Counted from the first letter of the stretch, positions 25,101-33,977 are shown. The stretch is DNA of 64,000 nt from Bacillota bacterium (GCA_030057555.1 JASGUU010000020.1:69286-133285); one strand, 5' to 3'. The notes: generated by a model not told the origin, from the letters alone. Program-made: numbers and translations.

Positions 25101-25748
25101 TTAAGAACTGGGAACGTCCCGCCGGGAGTCTGCCTCAGTCTGAGGGTAATTGCGGCTGACAAAGCGTCGCTCGGGCACGCCAAACGACAGATTGACCAGG
25201 AGTGAGAGGGCGAAGATGTAGGCCGCGAGGCGGCTGAAGAAATCGATGAGGCGGGGATCTACCGTGCTGCCCGCATGATGCGCCCGATAGAGCAGACGCA
25301 GAACCTGTTTCGTATCGCAGCGCACGATATGGGCGGCCGTCGCCGCCTCATGGCCCACCGTCACAACAAACTGCTTCTGGCGCTCTCCCAGGATGTTCTC
25401 GGCAGCGAGGGTGATTTCATCGAGCCATGCGATCTCTTCCTCCGTCAGCCGGCAGGGAGTGCGCAGTCCCGCATTCGCGTGATAGCAGAGTTCTGAAAGG
25501 GTCTCGAGATCCGCCGGGGCGGCCGCGAGCCACTGGCAGGCGGCTGCCGTGCCCGGTTCGACAGCCACAGTCAGCGGCTGCCTCCCGACCAGGCAGCGGC
25601 GCAGCAGGGCGGCCAGCCAGCCGAGGCTGCCCGCGAGGCGGTCGCTCGCGATCTCATAGTCGCAGCGCAGGTCCTCCGCCGCTTCCGGGAGAAAGGGATA
25701 GGCCTCCCAGCGGCTGCGATAGGGCCTGTTCTCCTGGTCTTTCATCAC
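25101..25748 (-). CDS. Cobalamin adenosyltransferase-like protein
   Basis: A 215-residue protein at the end of the corrinoid uptake operon, overlapping btuD by 4 bp. Its C-terminal half (HEAATAAHIVRCDTKQVLRLLY, then LIDFFSRLAAYIFALSLLVNLSFG) resembles the helical-bundle PduO-type ATP:cob(I)alamin adenosyltransferases in the position of the R/D-rich helix and the last helix, but the N-terminal ATP-binding motif is not clearly recognised. Adenosylation of imported corrinoid would fit its place. The call rests on both weak sequence similarity and context. Confidence 0.5.
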   Translation of the reverse strand: MMKDQENRPYRSRWEAYPFLPEAAEDLRCDYEIASDRLAGSLGWLAALLRRCLVGRQPLTVAVEPGTAAACQWLAAAPADLETLSELCYHANAGLRTPCRLTEEEIAWLDEITLAAENILGERQKQFVVTVGHEAATAAHIVRCDTKQVLRLLYRAHHAGSTVDPRLIDFFSRLAAYIFALSLLVNLSFGVPERRFVSRNYPQTEADSRRDVPSS

Positions 25749-26530
25749 CCTTCTCCTTCCCAGTGGGCGTAGCGGCGCCGCATGAGCCTGGTCACGTTGA
25801 TGCCAAAGGCTCTCTCGAGATTCCGGTCCGTGGCCGCCTCTTCCCAGCTTCCGCAGGCGAGAACACGACCCGCGTCCAGAATCAGGACTCTGTCGGCAAA
25901 GTCAGCGGCGAGGCCGAGATCATGGAGAACTCCGCAGATGGCCCGGCCGGGCTCGGCCACCCAGCGGTCGAGGTAGATCTGGAGTTCCTCCTGATAGCGC
26001 AGGTCGAGGTGATTGGTCGGCTCATCGAGCAGAATGACGCTCGGCTCCTGAGCGAAGGTGCGGGCCAGAAAAACACGCTGCAGCTGGCCCCCCGACAGTT
26101 CCGTAATCGGACGCCTGGCGAGATCCGCCAGTCCGACGGCTTCGAGACTGAGAGCCACGACCTCATCTTCCGTCCGGCTCCAGCCCCCGAAGAGGCCGCT
26201 GCGGTGGGCATAGCGGCCGAGGCGCACAGTCTCCTCGACGGTAAACGAGAACCACTGCGCCGACAGCTGGCCCAGAACGGCCATGCGTCTGGCCCGTTCG
26301 CGGCTCGAAAGGCGGGCGACGGAATCCCCCAGGATCCGGACCTCGCCGCGGGAGGGGATCAGGCCGGAAACAGCGCGGATAAGAGTGGTCTTCCCGCAGC
26401 CGTTGGCGCCGAGGACAACCAGCTTCTCTCCCTCGTAGAGTTCGAGCGAGACATCCTCGAGGACGTCGAAATCACCATAGCCCGCGGACAGCTCCCGCAC
26501 CGTGAGCAGAGAACGGGAAGCCGGCGTCAT
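25745..26530 (-). CDS. btuD: Corrinoid/iron-siderophore-type ABC transporter ATP-binding protein
   Basis: A 261-residue ABC ATPase. Walker A is GANGCGKTTL near residue 40, the signature is ELSGGQLQRVFLAR near 140, Walker B is VILLDEPTNHLDL and the H-loop follows (LHDLG). It overlaps btuC upstream and the adenosyltransferase-like gene downstream by 4 bp each. It should energise import through BtuC. The BtuCD/FecCD family is clear; corrinoid specificity rests on the riboswitch and operon content. Confidence 0.92.
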   Translation of the reverse strand: MTPASRSLLTVRELSAGYGDFDVLEDVSLELYEGEKLVVLGANGCGKTTLIRAVSGLIPSRGEVRILGDSVARLSSRERARRMAVLGQLSAQWFSFTVEETVRLGRYAHRSGLFGGWSRTEDEVVALSLEAVGLADLARRPITELSGGQLQRVFLARTFAQEPSVILLDEPTNHLDLRYQEELQIYLDRWVAEPGRAICGVLHDLGLAADFADRVLILDAGRVLACGSWEEAATDRNLERAFGINVTRLMRRRYAHWEGEG

Positions 26531-27585
26531 GTGGTCGGCCTCCGGCGGCGAAAGTAGATCCAGACGAAAAAGGGTCCCCCGATGAGGGATGTGATCGCGC
26601 CGACCGGCAGTTCGCGCGGGCTGAAGAGCGTACGGCTGACGAGGTCGGCTAGCAGCATCAGCGTGGCGCCGACAAGAGCCGACAGAGGGAGCACCCGGCG
26701 ATGGGCAGGACCGGTCAGCCGGCGGACCAGATGGGGTGCGACGAGATCGACGAAGCCGATAATGCCGGCAAAGGCTATCGCGGCACCCGTCAGCAGAGAA
26801 GAAAGCAGCAGCAGGGCGGGTTTCAGACGCCGGGGTTCCGCGCCCATGGCACGGGCTTCCTCCTCCCCGAAGGTCAAAAGGTCGAGGCTGGAGGCCTGCG
26901 CATAGATAAGCAGGAAGACCACGGCCAGCAAAACGGCAAGCAGCAGGGCCTCATCGTAGCGGAAGGCGCTGAAGGTGCCCAACTGCCAGAAGACCAGCGC
27001 CTCCATGGACTCATGCCGCAGCGTGACCAGGATGGTCAGGACACCGGAGACGAAGAGGGAGACTACCATGCCCATCAGGACAATGGTGTTGCTCGAAAGA
27101 CTGTGGTCAATGCGGGCGGCGAGGGCCAGAACGAGGAGAACCGTCAGAAAGCCGCCGACAAAACCGGCAAACGGCATCCCGATCATGAAGCCGAGAGCCG
27201 TCTGCGACATCCCTGCGAGCGGCGTCATCAGCAGGAGACCCGCTCCGAGTGCCGCACCCGAAGAGGCACCGAGGGTGAAGGATGAGGCGAGCGGATTGCG
27301 CAGCACAGCCTGCATGACAACGCCGCTGACCGACAGGGCTGCCCCGGTCAGCGCCGCCCCGAGCGCCCGCGGCAGGCGCAGCGAGAGCAGGATGGAACGC
27401 TCCATGGCGAGCGGATCATCTGCCGGGGGACTGCGCCGCAGCAGGGCGTCGAGAAGGATAGAGAAGCTGTCGCCGGGTGCAATGGCTATTGAGCCGATCG
27501 CGAGCGCCAGAATCCCGGCCAGCAGGCAGAGTCCGGCGGCGCCGGCGAGAAGCGCGCCAAATGCAGGAGGGCGCGGTCGGGTCAT
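26527..27585 (-). CDS. btuC: Corrinoid ABC transporter permease, FecCD/BtuC family
   Basis: A 352-residue polytopic protein with about ten helices. Typical FecCD motifs are SVSGVVMQAVLRNPLASSFTLGASSGAALGA split around residue 90, and the coupling region AGIIGFVDLVAPHLVRRL near 270 with GxxHRxxLPLSAL after it. It overlaps both neighbouring genes by 4 bp, so the operon is translationally coupled. Confidence 0.93.
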   Translation of the reverse strand: MTRPRPPAFGALLAGAAGLCLLAGILALAIGSIAIAPGDSFSILLDALLRRSPPADDPLAMERSILLSLRLPRALGAALTGAALSVSGVVMQAVLRNPLASSFTLGASSGAALGAGLLLMTPLAGMSQTALGFMIGMPFAGFVGGFLTVLLVLALAARIDHSLSSNTIVLMGMVVSLFVSGVLTILVTLRHESMEALVFWQLGTFSAFRYDEALLLAVLLAVVFLLIYAQASSLDLLTFGEEEARAMGAEPRRLKPALLLLSSLLTGAAIAFAGIIGFVDLVAPHLVRRLTGPAHRRVLPLSALVGATLMLLADLVSRTLFSPRELPVGAITSLIGGPFFVWIYFRRRRPTT

Positions 27586-28700
27586 GGTTTGTCGAGGCCG
27601 AACTCACCGCGCAGGGGACCGAAAAGCTCCGGCGCAATCACTTCACCCATGGCGAGCATACCCTCAATGACATGCGTATTGGCCAGCGAGGTGGCGTTGT
27701 TGTCGATAAAGGCAACCTGTTCCGTCTTCACGGCGGTCACCTGTTCCCAGCCCTCCCGCTTCAGAATGTCGCCAACCGGGTCGGCCTCATAGGTGACGTT
27801 GGTGAAAATCACGTCAGGATTCAGAGCGACGGCCGCCTCTTCGGTCACCGGCACCCAGGAGGTCTCGTCGGCGAGAACGTTTTCGGCTCCGATGGTCGTG
27901 ATCATCTGATCGAGATAGCTGCCCGCACCGGTGCTGTAGATATGGGGCGCGGAGGCGATTTCAAAGAGAACACGCGGCTTCTTCTCGAGCGTCCGGGCCA
28001 CCTCGGTGATGCGCTCAAGCTGCTCGTCAAAGGTCTCGATCAGTTCTTCGCCTTCTTTGGCCCGGTCGACGGCCGCGGCGATGAAGCGGACATCCTCGCG
28101 AATGCCGTCAAAGTCGGTCGGGGTCGGGAGATAGAGGATGCAGATGCCGGCATCCTTCAGCGGCTGCATGGGGTCGGTGTCGCCGCCCATGAAGCTCATG
28201 TCGGAGGCGATGATGACATCGGGCTTGAGTGCCAACAGCTGCTCAAGGTCAATGTTCATCATATCGATCCTCGGCAGGTCCTCAGGTGCCGAAATGCCCT
28301 CGACATCCAGTGAGACGGCGACCAGGCGGTCATGGCTGTCGAGGTCCTCCAGGATCTGCGTGTAGGTCGGTCCGAGACTCGCGATGGTCCTCACCTCGTC
28401 CGGGATCTCCACCGCATTGCCGGCGCGGTCGACCTCGGGCTTGGCCGGAGGGGTTTCGTCAGCAGGCGTCCCGGTGGTCTCCGGGGCGGCTGTCGTGGTA
28501 GGGGCGACCGTCGTCTCCGGAGCCGCCGTCGTCTCCGGAGCCGCCGTCGTGGTCGGGGCGGCTGTTGTGGTCGGCGCAGCCGTCGTCGGGGTGGTGGTCG
28601 CGGCCGTACCACAGGCCGTGAGCCACAGCGCGGCCATGAGTGCCGCCAGCAGCGACGGCAGCCAGCGCCGCCTGATGCGCGTATCCAGCTTCTGCTTCAT
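27582..28700 (-). CDS. btuF: Corrinoid ABC transporter substrate-binding lipoprotein
   Basis: A 372-residue lipoprotein of the BtuF/FhuD fold. The signal peptide ends in the lipobox LTAC (about residue 27), followed by a ~50-residue Thr/Ala/Pro stalk (TTAAP- and ETTAAP-type repeats) and then the binding domain, starting VDRAGNAVEIPDEVRTIAS with PEVIIASDMSF-like (KPDVIIASDMSF) in the middle. ATG 28700 has GGAGGAAGC upstream; a longer frame to 28928 runs into the riboswitch and is not used. It is the first gene behind the cobalamin riboswitch, which supports the substrate assignment. Confidence 0.92.
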   Translation of the reverse strand: MKQKLDTRIRRRWLPSLLAALMAALWLTACGTAATTTPTTAAPTTTAAPTTTAAPETTAAPETTVAPTTTAAPETTGTPADETPPAKPEVDRAGNAVEIPDEVRTIASLGPTYTQILEDLDSHDRLVAVSLDVEGISAPEDLPRIDMMNIDLEQLLALKPDVIIASDMSFMGGDTDPMQPLKDAGICILYLPTPTDFDGIREDVRFIAAAVDRAKEGEELIETFDEQLERITEVARTLEKKPRVLFEIASAPHIYSTGAGSYLDQMITTIGAENVLADETSWVPVTEEAAVALNPDVIFTNVTYEADPVGDILKREGWEQVTAVKTEQVAFIDNNATSLANTHVIEGMLAMGEVIAPELFGPLRGEFGLDKP

Positions 28701-28744
28701 GATGCTTCCTCCGAGCATGCTCTGCCAACGGCCCCCCGGCGCCA

Positions 28745-28775
28745 GTAAACAAAAAAGAACACCCTGCGGTGTTCC
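28745..28775 (-). terminator. Riboswitch expression-platform terminator
   Basis: A 7-bp stem (GAACACC / GGTGTTC) with a short loop is followed on the minus strand by TTTTTTGTTTAC. It lies between the cobalamin aptamer and the btuF start, as expected for ligand-driven transcription termination. Confidence 0.8.
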
Positions 28776-28827
28776 CGTGCCGAATGCATGCATCCGGATC
28801 ACGCGCGTCTCGCCCGCCGAAAGACGT

Positions 28828-29035
28828 TTGGCCAGACATCGGCAGGTCTCCTGGCTCACATGATGAGGATGATCCGGCCTTCCCAGACACAGAGGTCCAG
28901 TGGCATCATCGGTATCCAGCATGCTCACAGTAGCGGGGGCTGCCGCGGATTCGCACCGCGTTCCCTATTCTATGTCGCCGGCTCGGAAGCCGACGCCATC
29001 ACCGAAGTCTCGATTCAGTTGTCCCTGCCGCCTCT
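28828..29035 (-). ncRNA. Cobalamin riboswitch
   Basis: The minus strand carries the B12 box AGCCAGGAGACCTGCC (28841-28856) and, upstream of it, the conserved GCCACTGG (around 28909-28916) and GCGGGGGCTGCC-type segments with paired arms. The order and spacing match the cobalamin aptamer. It precedes btuF-btuC-btuD and a terminator hairpin, so binding of a corrinoid should switch off uptake. Outer limits are approximate. Confidence 0.92.
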
Positions 29036-29055
29036 GCCGGCGGCAGCTTCAGCTA

Positions 29056-29084
29056 ACAGTAGGCAAAGCCCGGCCCGCTGTCAA
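29056..29084 (-). promoter_or_regulatory. Sigma-70-type promoter of the corrinoid operon
   Basis: On the minus strand TTGACA (29079-29084), a 17-bp spacer and TACTGT (29056-29061) lie just before the riboswitch. The -35 overlaps the murD stop codon. Confidence 0.55.
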
Positions 29085-30451
29085 GCATCCTCACGCTGAC
29101 CGTAGCGGGCGACGAGGCTGCGAAACTCATCGCCGCGCTCCTCGAAACTGCGCCAGCGGTGATAGGAGGAGGCCGCCGGCGAGAGCAGGCAGGCCCGGCC
29201 CGGCCGCGTCCGTGCGAAAGCCGCCGCCACCGCCTCTTCCAGAGTCTCGACCATGATGCTGCGGCCGGGTGCAGTGGCGGCGATCCGGGCGTGAATCGCG
29301 CGTCCCGTGTCAGGCAGGCAGATGACCGTCTCGATACCGCTCGCAATCAGATGCTCGGCAAAGTCCGTCAAATCGATGCCGCGGTCCATGCCGCCCACGA
29401 TGAGGGTGGCCACGCTGCCGAGTGTCTCGATCGCGAGCTCGGTCGCAGCCGGGATCGTGGCGATGGAATCGTTATAGAAGGCGATGCCGGACCAGACGCC
29501 GAGGGGTTCGCAGCGGTGCGGGATCGGCCGGAAACCACGAATCGCCCTGCGGATCGCCGCCTCATCGGCTCCGGCAGCACTCGCCAGAGCTGCGGCCAGC
29601 GCCATGTCCAGCGCATGGTGCGGTCCACCGAGAGCATCATGGAGGCCCAGATAGCGTCTGCCATCGGCCGACGTTACATCCTGCACCCTGCCCTTAACCA
29701 GAGGGTCCGAACGCCGTACGAGATCACCGTCCGCGCCGTTGCGGACAAAGAGCGCCCCGGAGTCTTGAAAACGCAGGATCTGCAGCTTCGCATCGCGATA
29801 CTCATCGTAGGAGCGATAGTGATCCAGATGCTCCGGGTAGAAATTTGTAATCGCCGCGAGCTGCGGCGAGCCCCAGGCAAACTGCAGCTGATGCGAAGAG
29901 AGCTCCACGACCGGAACGGTATCGGGACCGAGCCTCTCCCAGTCGTCGAGGACGGGCACGCCGATATTCCCGATCAGGGGCGCGTCCATGCCGGCCTCGC
30001 GCAGCATGGCGGCTGTCAGAGTGGCGGTGGTCGTCTTCCCCTTCGTTCCCGTAATGCCGATCAGGCGACGGCAGGGGTGAAAACGCAGCAGCAGGTCAAT
30101 CTGTCCGCCAATCACCGCACCCGGCCAGGCACCGAGGCGTCCCTCACCCAGCCAGTGATCCGTATAATCGCGCAGGCTGATGCCCGGTGACTTGAACACA
30201 TAGTCGGCTGCTGCCATCGCGTCGAGATAGTGCTCACCCGTGACGAGCCCCGCTTCCGGATCGAGGGCGGCCAGTTCGGCTGGATCGAGGCGGCCGCGGT
30301 CCGCAACCGTGACGCTGCGCGGTACCAGCTCGTCGCGATGGCGGGAGATGAAGCCGAGCGTCGAGCGTCCCTCGCGTCCGAAGCCGAGCAGCAGCAGGTG
30401 ACGGTCTCCGATGGCTTCAACGAGAGCGTCGGGCAGGCTTTGGGCTGTCAT
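29081..30451 (-). CDS. murD: UDP-N-acetylmuramoyl-L-alanine:glutamate ligase (MurD, likely MurD2 type)
   Basis: A 456-residue Mur ligase that adds glutamate to UDP-MurNAc-L-Ala in cytosolic peptidoglycan synthesis. The ATP loop GITGTKGKTTTATL is near residue 140, VELSSHQLQF near 190, and NFYPEHLDHYRSYDEY follows. The C-terminal domain carries VGGMDRGIDL. Its start overlaps the upstream murL-type gene by 4 bp. In Xanthomonas, a MurD2 paired with MurL uses L-glutamate, and MurL then epimerises the product; the same is inferred here. Which isomer this ligase uses cannot be read from sequence. Confidence 0.93.
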   Translation of the reverse strand: MTAQSLPDALVEAIGDRHLLLLGFGREGRSTLGFISRHRDELVPRSVTVADRGRLDPAELAALDPEAGLVTGEHYLDAMAAADYVFKSPGISLRDYTDHWLGEGRLGAWPGAVIGGQIDLLLRFHPCRRLIGITGTKGKTTTATLTAAMLREAGMDAPLIGNIGVPVLDDWERLGPDTVPVVELSSHQLQFAWGSPQLAAITNFYPEHLDHYRSYDEYRDAKLQILRFQDSGALFVRNGADGDLVRRSDPLVKGRVQDVTSADGRRYLGLHDALGGPHHALDMALAAALASAAGADEAAIRRAIRGFRPIPHRCEPLGVWSGIAFYNDSIATIPAATELAIETLGSVATLIVGGMDRGIDLTDFAEHLIASGIETVICLPDTGRAIHARIAATAPGRSIMVETLEEAVAAAFARTRPGRACLLSPAASSYHRWRSFEERGDEFRSLVARYGQREDA

Positions 30452-31884
30452 CGCGAAACCGGCTCCGAATCCGGAAAGGCAGCGGCCCCGTCAGCCAGAA
30501 GGTCCGCGATGGCGGGGCGGAACTCCGCCGGTATGTGGTCCTCCGTCGTCTGCAGGCGGAAGGGATGCTTCGTGCCAACAGGGACGGACGGCAGGCAGCC
30601 CGCCCGCCGGGCCTCGAGCCAGCGGCGGACCAGGGCCGGGGGACGGGCGCCCGGCTCCAGCCAGCCCTGGTTTTTCACAGCCAGCCCCAGGGCAAAGTTC
30701 ACCTCCGTGACCGTGCCGACACACTCCCAGGGCTTGGTATCCCGGAGCCCGACGAGGCCGTCAAAGGCTTCCTCGAGCTCCTTCCGCTCCAGAATGTCGG
30801 GGGCGATGAGGGTTTGGATGCGCTCCGGACCGAGGAAGGGCAGCAGCATGAGGGCGACAAAGAGGCACTTCCCGCAGGCGCCGCACCAGCGGTTGGCACG
30901 GCCGCCGAGATTGCAGGACAGAAAGACATCGTGGTACCGGGGGTGCCGGCAGAACTCTCTGGCGATCGCCAGCTCCGAGAAGGGGCGCAGCAGGCTGAAA
31001 TACTGGACCGGCCAGGGGTAGGCACGCTCCTCGTACCTGCGAAAGAGGGTTTCAAAGGCAAAGGACTTGGACCACTGGTGATTGACATCGCTGCCCGCCA
31101 CCGTAGCGTCCGAGGCGGAGGCCTCGTTCGAGAGCGCCACGAAGCCGCAGCCGTGCAGCAGGGCGGCGAGTTCCGCGACGAAGGCCAGCAGTGCCGAGAA
31201 GGGGGTGTGGCCGTTCAGAAAGCCGCGGCTGTTCAGTTCAAGCAGGGCCGGATCGAGGCGCCGGCGGACCAGAACGCGGTCGTCAGGGGCAATCCCCGCC
31301 TGCTCCATCGTCCCCAGAGCGGCCCCGGTGGCGTTGAGCGCAAAGGCAACACGGCGGCGCGGCCCCGGGCTCAGGCGTTCGAGCGCAACAACCGAATCCT
31401 TTCCGCCGCCTACAGGAACCAGCACCGCATCAAAGCGGAGAGTGGCGGGGGCGGCAGGCAGCGGCCCGGCCCCGGCCCCGGTAAGAGCCTCAAAACGCAG
31501 GGGCGGCTCATCCGGCGCAATCCCGTTGCGGTAGAAGAATTCCCCGAGGCCGTTACGATAGACCTGATACCACCAGTCGGCCTCCTCCGGACCCGGCCGC
31601 CAGCCCTCGATCCGTACCGTGGGAGGACAGCAGCACTTCCAGTAGGAGATCATCTCGATCAGGGCGAGATCGCGGACCAGGCGCTCTATCCATGCGGCCG
31701 GCAGCGAGGCGGCCTGATTACCCGGCGACAGCGGGAACAGGAGCCGCGGTGCAAAGTCCGCGAGACCCGGAATTTCAAAATCAAACTGAATGTCCAGCTC
31801 CGTGGTCGTCAGCCGCCAGCGGGGGCTGCGTACGACAAATACCGGATAGCGGTTCCGGAGCTGTCGGTAATCCATCTCCTGCAT
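30448..31884 (-). CDS. murL: UDP-MurNAc-L-Ala-L-Glu epimerase-like protein (MurL family)
   Basis: A 478-residue protein with a PP-loop-like nucleotide site (PVGGGKDS at ~157-164), SNEASASD at ~252-259, NHQWSKS at ~268-274 and a CGACGKC cluster at ~334-340. These match the MurL family, which uses ATP to epimerise the terminal L-glutamate of UDP-MurNAc-L-Ala-L-Glu to D-glutamate, replacing the need for glutamate racemase. The 4-bp overlap with murD supports the role. ATG 31884 has GGAG at good distance; another ATG at 31875 is too close to the site. A MurL call is by motif memory and context, not by alignment. Confidence 0.78.
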   Translation of the reverse strand: MQEMDYRQLRNRYPVFVVRSPRWRLTTTELDIQFDFEIPGLADFAPRLLFPLSPGNQAASLPAAWIERLVRDLALIEMISYWKCCCPPTVRIEGWRPGPEEADWWYQVYRNGLGEFFYRNGIAPDEPPLRFEALTGAGAGPLPAAPATLRFDAVLVPVGGGKDSVVALERLSPGPRRRVAFALNATGAALGTMEQAGIAPDDRVLVRRRLDPALLELNSRGFLNGHTPFSALLAFVAELAALLHGCGFVALSNEASASDATVAGSDVNHQWSKSFAFETLFRRYEERAYPWPVQYFSLLRPFSELAIAREFCRHPRYHDVFLSCNLGGRANRWCGACGKCLFVALMLLPFLGPERIQTLIAPDILERKELEEAFDGLVGLRDTKPWECVGTVTEVNFALGLAVKNQGWLEPGARPPALVRRWLEARRAGCLPSVPVGTKHPFRLQTTEDHIPAEFRPAIADLLADGAAAFPDSEPVSR

Positions 31885-31914
31885 GAACTGCTCCTGCCTG
31901 AGTATCGCGCGATC

Positions 31915-31988
31915 ATGCTATAATGCAGTCGCCGCCGCGGCACATCCCAAAATTCGGGACTGCCGGCGTACGGCGGTCATTATAGCAT
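31915..31988. promoter_or_regulatory. Face-to-face extended -10 elements in an inverted repeat
   Basis: ATGCTATAATG at 31915-31925 (plus) and the same 11 bp at 31978-31988 (minus) form an inverted repeat; GC-rich flanks partly continue the symmetry. Each arm has TGCTATAAT, an extended -10. The plus copy faces the MerR-like gene at 32019 and the minus copy faces murL at 31884, so the two transcripts would overlap by about 45 bp. Confidence 0.6.
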
Positions 31989-32018
31989 CGTAGCCTGAAG
32001 TGGAGGCAGTTTCGCTAC

Positions 32019-32597
32019 ATGGACTTTCAGACGGTCTGCGAGGGCAGCGCGCTCGGCACCGAACTCGTTCGTTTCTACGTGAACGAGGGGCTTGTCGAGC
32101 CTCTGTATACAGCCAGTCACCTGCCCGATGATGCCGAATATGCCGAGGAGGATCTCACCCGGCTGCAGGTCATCGCAAACCTCAACCGCCTGAACCTGCC
32201 ACTGGGTGAGATGAAGCTCTTCTTCGAGCAGCCGGAACGGGTGCCGGCCATCATGCTGGAGCACCATCAGCGTCTTCAGAAAGAGACCGCGAACAGCCAG
32301 ACGCGCCTCGCCATTCTCGACAACTTCGATCTGGCCAGGTTCAGCGACAGCGAAAGCAGCTGCGAGCTGCTGGCCGGGCTGGAGCTTGACCTCCCGCTGA
32401 GCGATCCCGAACGACAGCGCAGCGACCGTCGTCTGCGCAGCGAGACCATCCGTCGCCTGCAGCAGGAACTCGATGATCTGGCCTACGAGCTGACGGCGAT
32501 GGGCATGCGCCAGCACAGGCAGTTTCTGGTCATCCTGATTCTGGTTTTTCTGCTGCTGCTGTCACTCGGCTGGATTGTCGGACCCTACATATTATGA
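32019..32597 (+). CDS. MerR-like HTH protein with C-terminal membrane anchor
   Basis: A 192-residue protein. The N-terminal ~75 residues resemble a MerR winged helix (VRFYVNEGLVEPL, then EEDLTRLQVIANLNRLNLPLGEMK), followed by a coiled-coil region and a single membrane helix at ~168-188 (FLVILILVFLLLLSLGWIVG). Membrane-tethered MerR proteins are uncommon. It is divergent from murL and sits 9 bp upstream of the wall amidase, so it may control cell-wall genes. No cysteine or effector-binding domain hints at a ligand. Confidence 0.68.
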   Translation: MDFQTVCEGSALGTELVRFYVNEGLVEPLYTASHLPDDAEYAEEDLTRLQVIANLNRLNLPLGEMKLFFEQPERVPAIMLEHHQRLQKETANSQTRLAILDNFDLARFSDSESSCELLAGLELDLPLSDPERQRSDRRLRSETIRRLQQELDDLAYELTAMGMRQHRQFLVILILVFLLLLSLGWIVGPYIL

Positions 32598-32606
32598 GGA
32601 TTATTT

Positions 32607-33947
32607 GTGTTGAACTCTGAAACCCAGCAGCCGGGCCCGCGCCGGGGTACCGTCCGTTTTATTCTTCTCGGCGCTCTCCTGATTGTCATGGCCTCCACCA
32701 TCATCGCGGCCGCCCGCGGCAATCTGCCCCTGCCCATTCCGCCGCAGGCCGACACGGCCGCAAAGGAGCGGGAAAGCAGCTCCATTGTCACCGACATTAC
32801 TGCCGGCGAAAGCTCCGGCACGGAACACGGTACAGCCGACGCGGCCGCCACCGGGCCGCTGCTCACCGATGCCACGACAACAGTGCCGGCAACAACAGCC
32901 GCGGACACGGCGGGCGAGGCGGCGGCCGATCCCGACCGGGTACGCTATCTGCTGAGCGAGAACAGTGCCGTCGCCGATGCCGAGACCAGACCCGACGCCA
33001 GTGGCGCCTGGACGCAGTGGGCACCCGGCATTTCAACCCCCTATCTGCTGGATGTCCGCCTGCCCGAATTTGACGCGGCTCGTCCGCTCAACGGTGTTAC
33101 CGTCATTCTGGATCCGGGACACGGCGGCAAGGATCCGGGTACGGCAGGTTTCGACAGCAGCGGCAACGAGCATCCCGAGAAGACTTTCAATCTCTGTCTC
33201 GCGAACCGGCTTACTCCCCTGCTCGAAGCCCAGGGCGCCCAGGTGATCCCCACCCGCACCGGCGACGAATGGGTCTCCCTCTATTCCCGCATCGCTCTGG
33301 CCGGTCAGCACGCCACATCGATCTGGCAGGCCCTGCTGGATCAGCTTAATGTCGACACGGCCTGGATAGGGGCCATCGATGCCGGCTTCCAGGTCATGCG
33401 CTCGATCAACGAGGACACCGCCGGCAGCGGCGGGCGCGGCATGGCTCAGGGCGTCGGCATGAACGAGGCCATGCGCAAGGCCATGGACATGCAGCGCCAG
33501 CTGACCAACACCATCTATCTTTCGATCCACGCCAACGCCTCGACCGAGTCCACGGAGGTGCGGGGCTTTCAGGTCTTCTACACGAGTTCCGACGCTGTCT
33601 ATGCCTCGGAGGGCGAGCGGGTGCGCACCCAGCCCGACGGCGAAGACACGAAACCGGTCAGTCCCTTCTACCCCCACTATGACAACGAGGGCCGGCGGGC
33701 CCTCGCCACCGCCGTAGCCCAGGCCCTCGGCGAAGCCGTCCCTGAGCTCAACAAGCATGCCGAGCCCGTAACCAGCGGCAACTATGCCTATCTGCGCGAG
33801 GTCAACTACAACGCCATCATGCTCGAGGCAGGCTTCATGTCGAATCCCTACGACCTCGCTCTGCTGATCGACGAATCCGTGCAGCAGCGTCTCGCCGAAG
33901 GTCTCGTCCGCGGCCTCGCTGCCTACGTCGAAAGCCTCTCGCCATAA
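32607..33947 (+). CDS. N-acetylmuramoyl-L-alanine amidase (Amidase_3 family)
   Basis: A 446-residue zinc hydrolase that cuts the MurNAc-L-Ala bond of peptidoglycan. One N-terminal helix anchors it (VRFILLGALLIVMAS), then a Thr/Ala-rich linker and the catalytic domain. Zinc and catalytic residues are visible: DPGHGGKDPG, the Glu in HPEKTFNLCL, SIHANAS and the late EAGFMSN. The domain has an insert of about 70 residues between the second and third ligand (HATSIWQALLDQLNVDTAWIG onward, split by VMRSINEDTAG). The start is a GTG with GAGGA upstream, 9 bp behind the MerR-like gene. Confidence 0.93.
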   Translation: MLNSETQQPGPRRGTVRFILLGALLIVMASTIIAAARGNLPLPIPPQADTAAKERESSSIVTDITAGESSGTEHGTADAAATGPLLTDATTTVPATTAADTAGEAAADPDRVRYLLSENSAVADAETRPDASGAWTQWAPGISTPYLLDVRLPEFDAARPLNGVTVILDPGHGGKDPGTAGFDSSGNEHPEKTFNLCLANRLTPLLEAQGAQVIPTRTGDEWVSLYSRIALAGQHATSIWQALLDQLNVDTAWIGAIDAGFQVMRSINEDTAGSGGRGMAQGVGMNEAMRKAMDMQRQLTNTIYLSIHANASTESTEVRGFQVFYTSSDAVYASEGERVRTQPDGEDTKPVSPFYPHYDNEGRRALATAVAQALGEAVPELNKHAEPVTSGNYAYLREVNYNAIMLEAGFMSNPYDLALLIDESVQQRLAEGLVRGLAAYVESLSP

Positions 33948-33977
33948 GGGCGACACGGACGCAGGGAGCTTCTGAGA

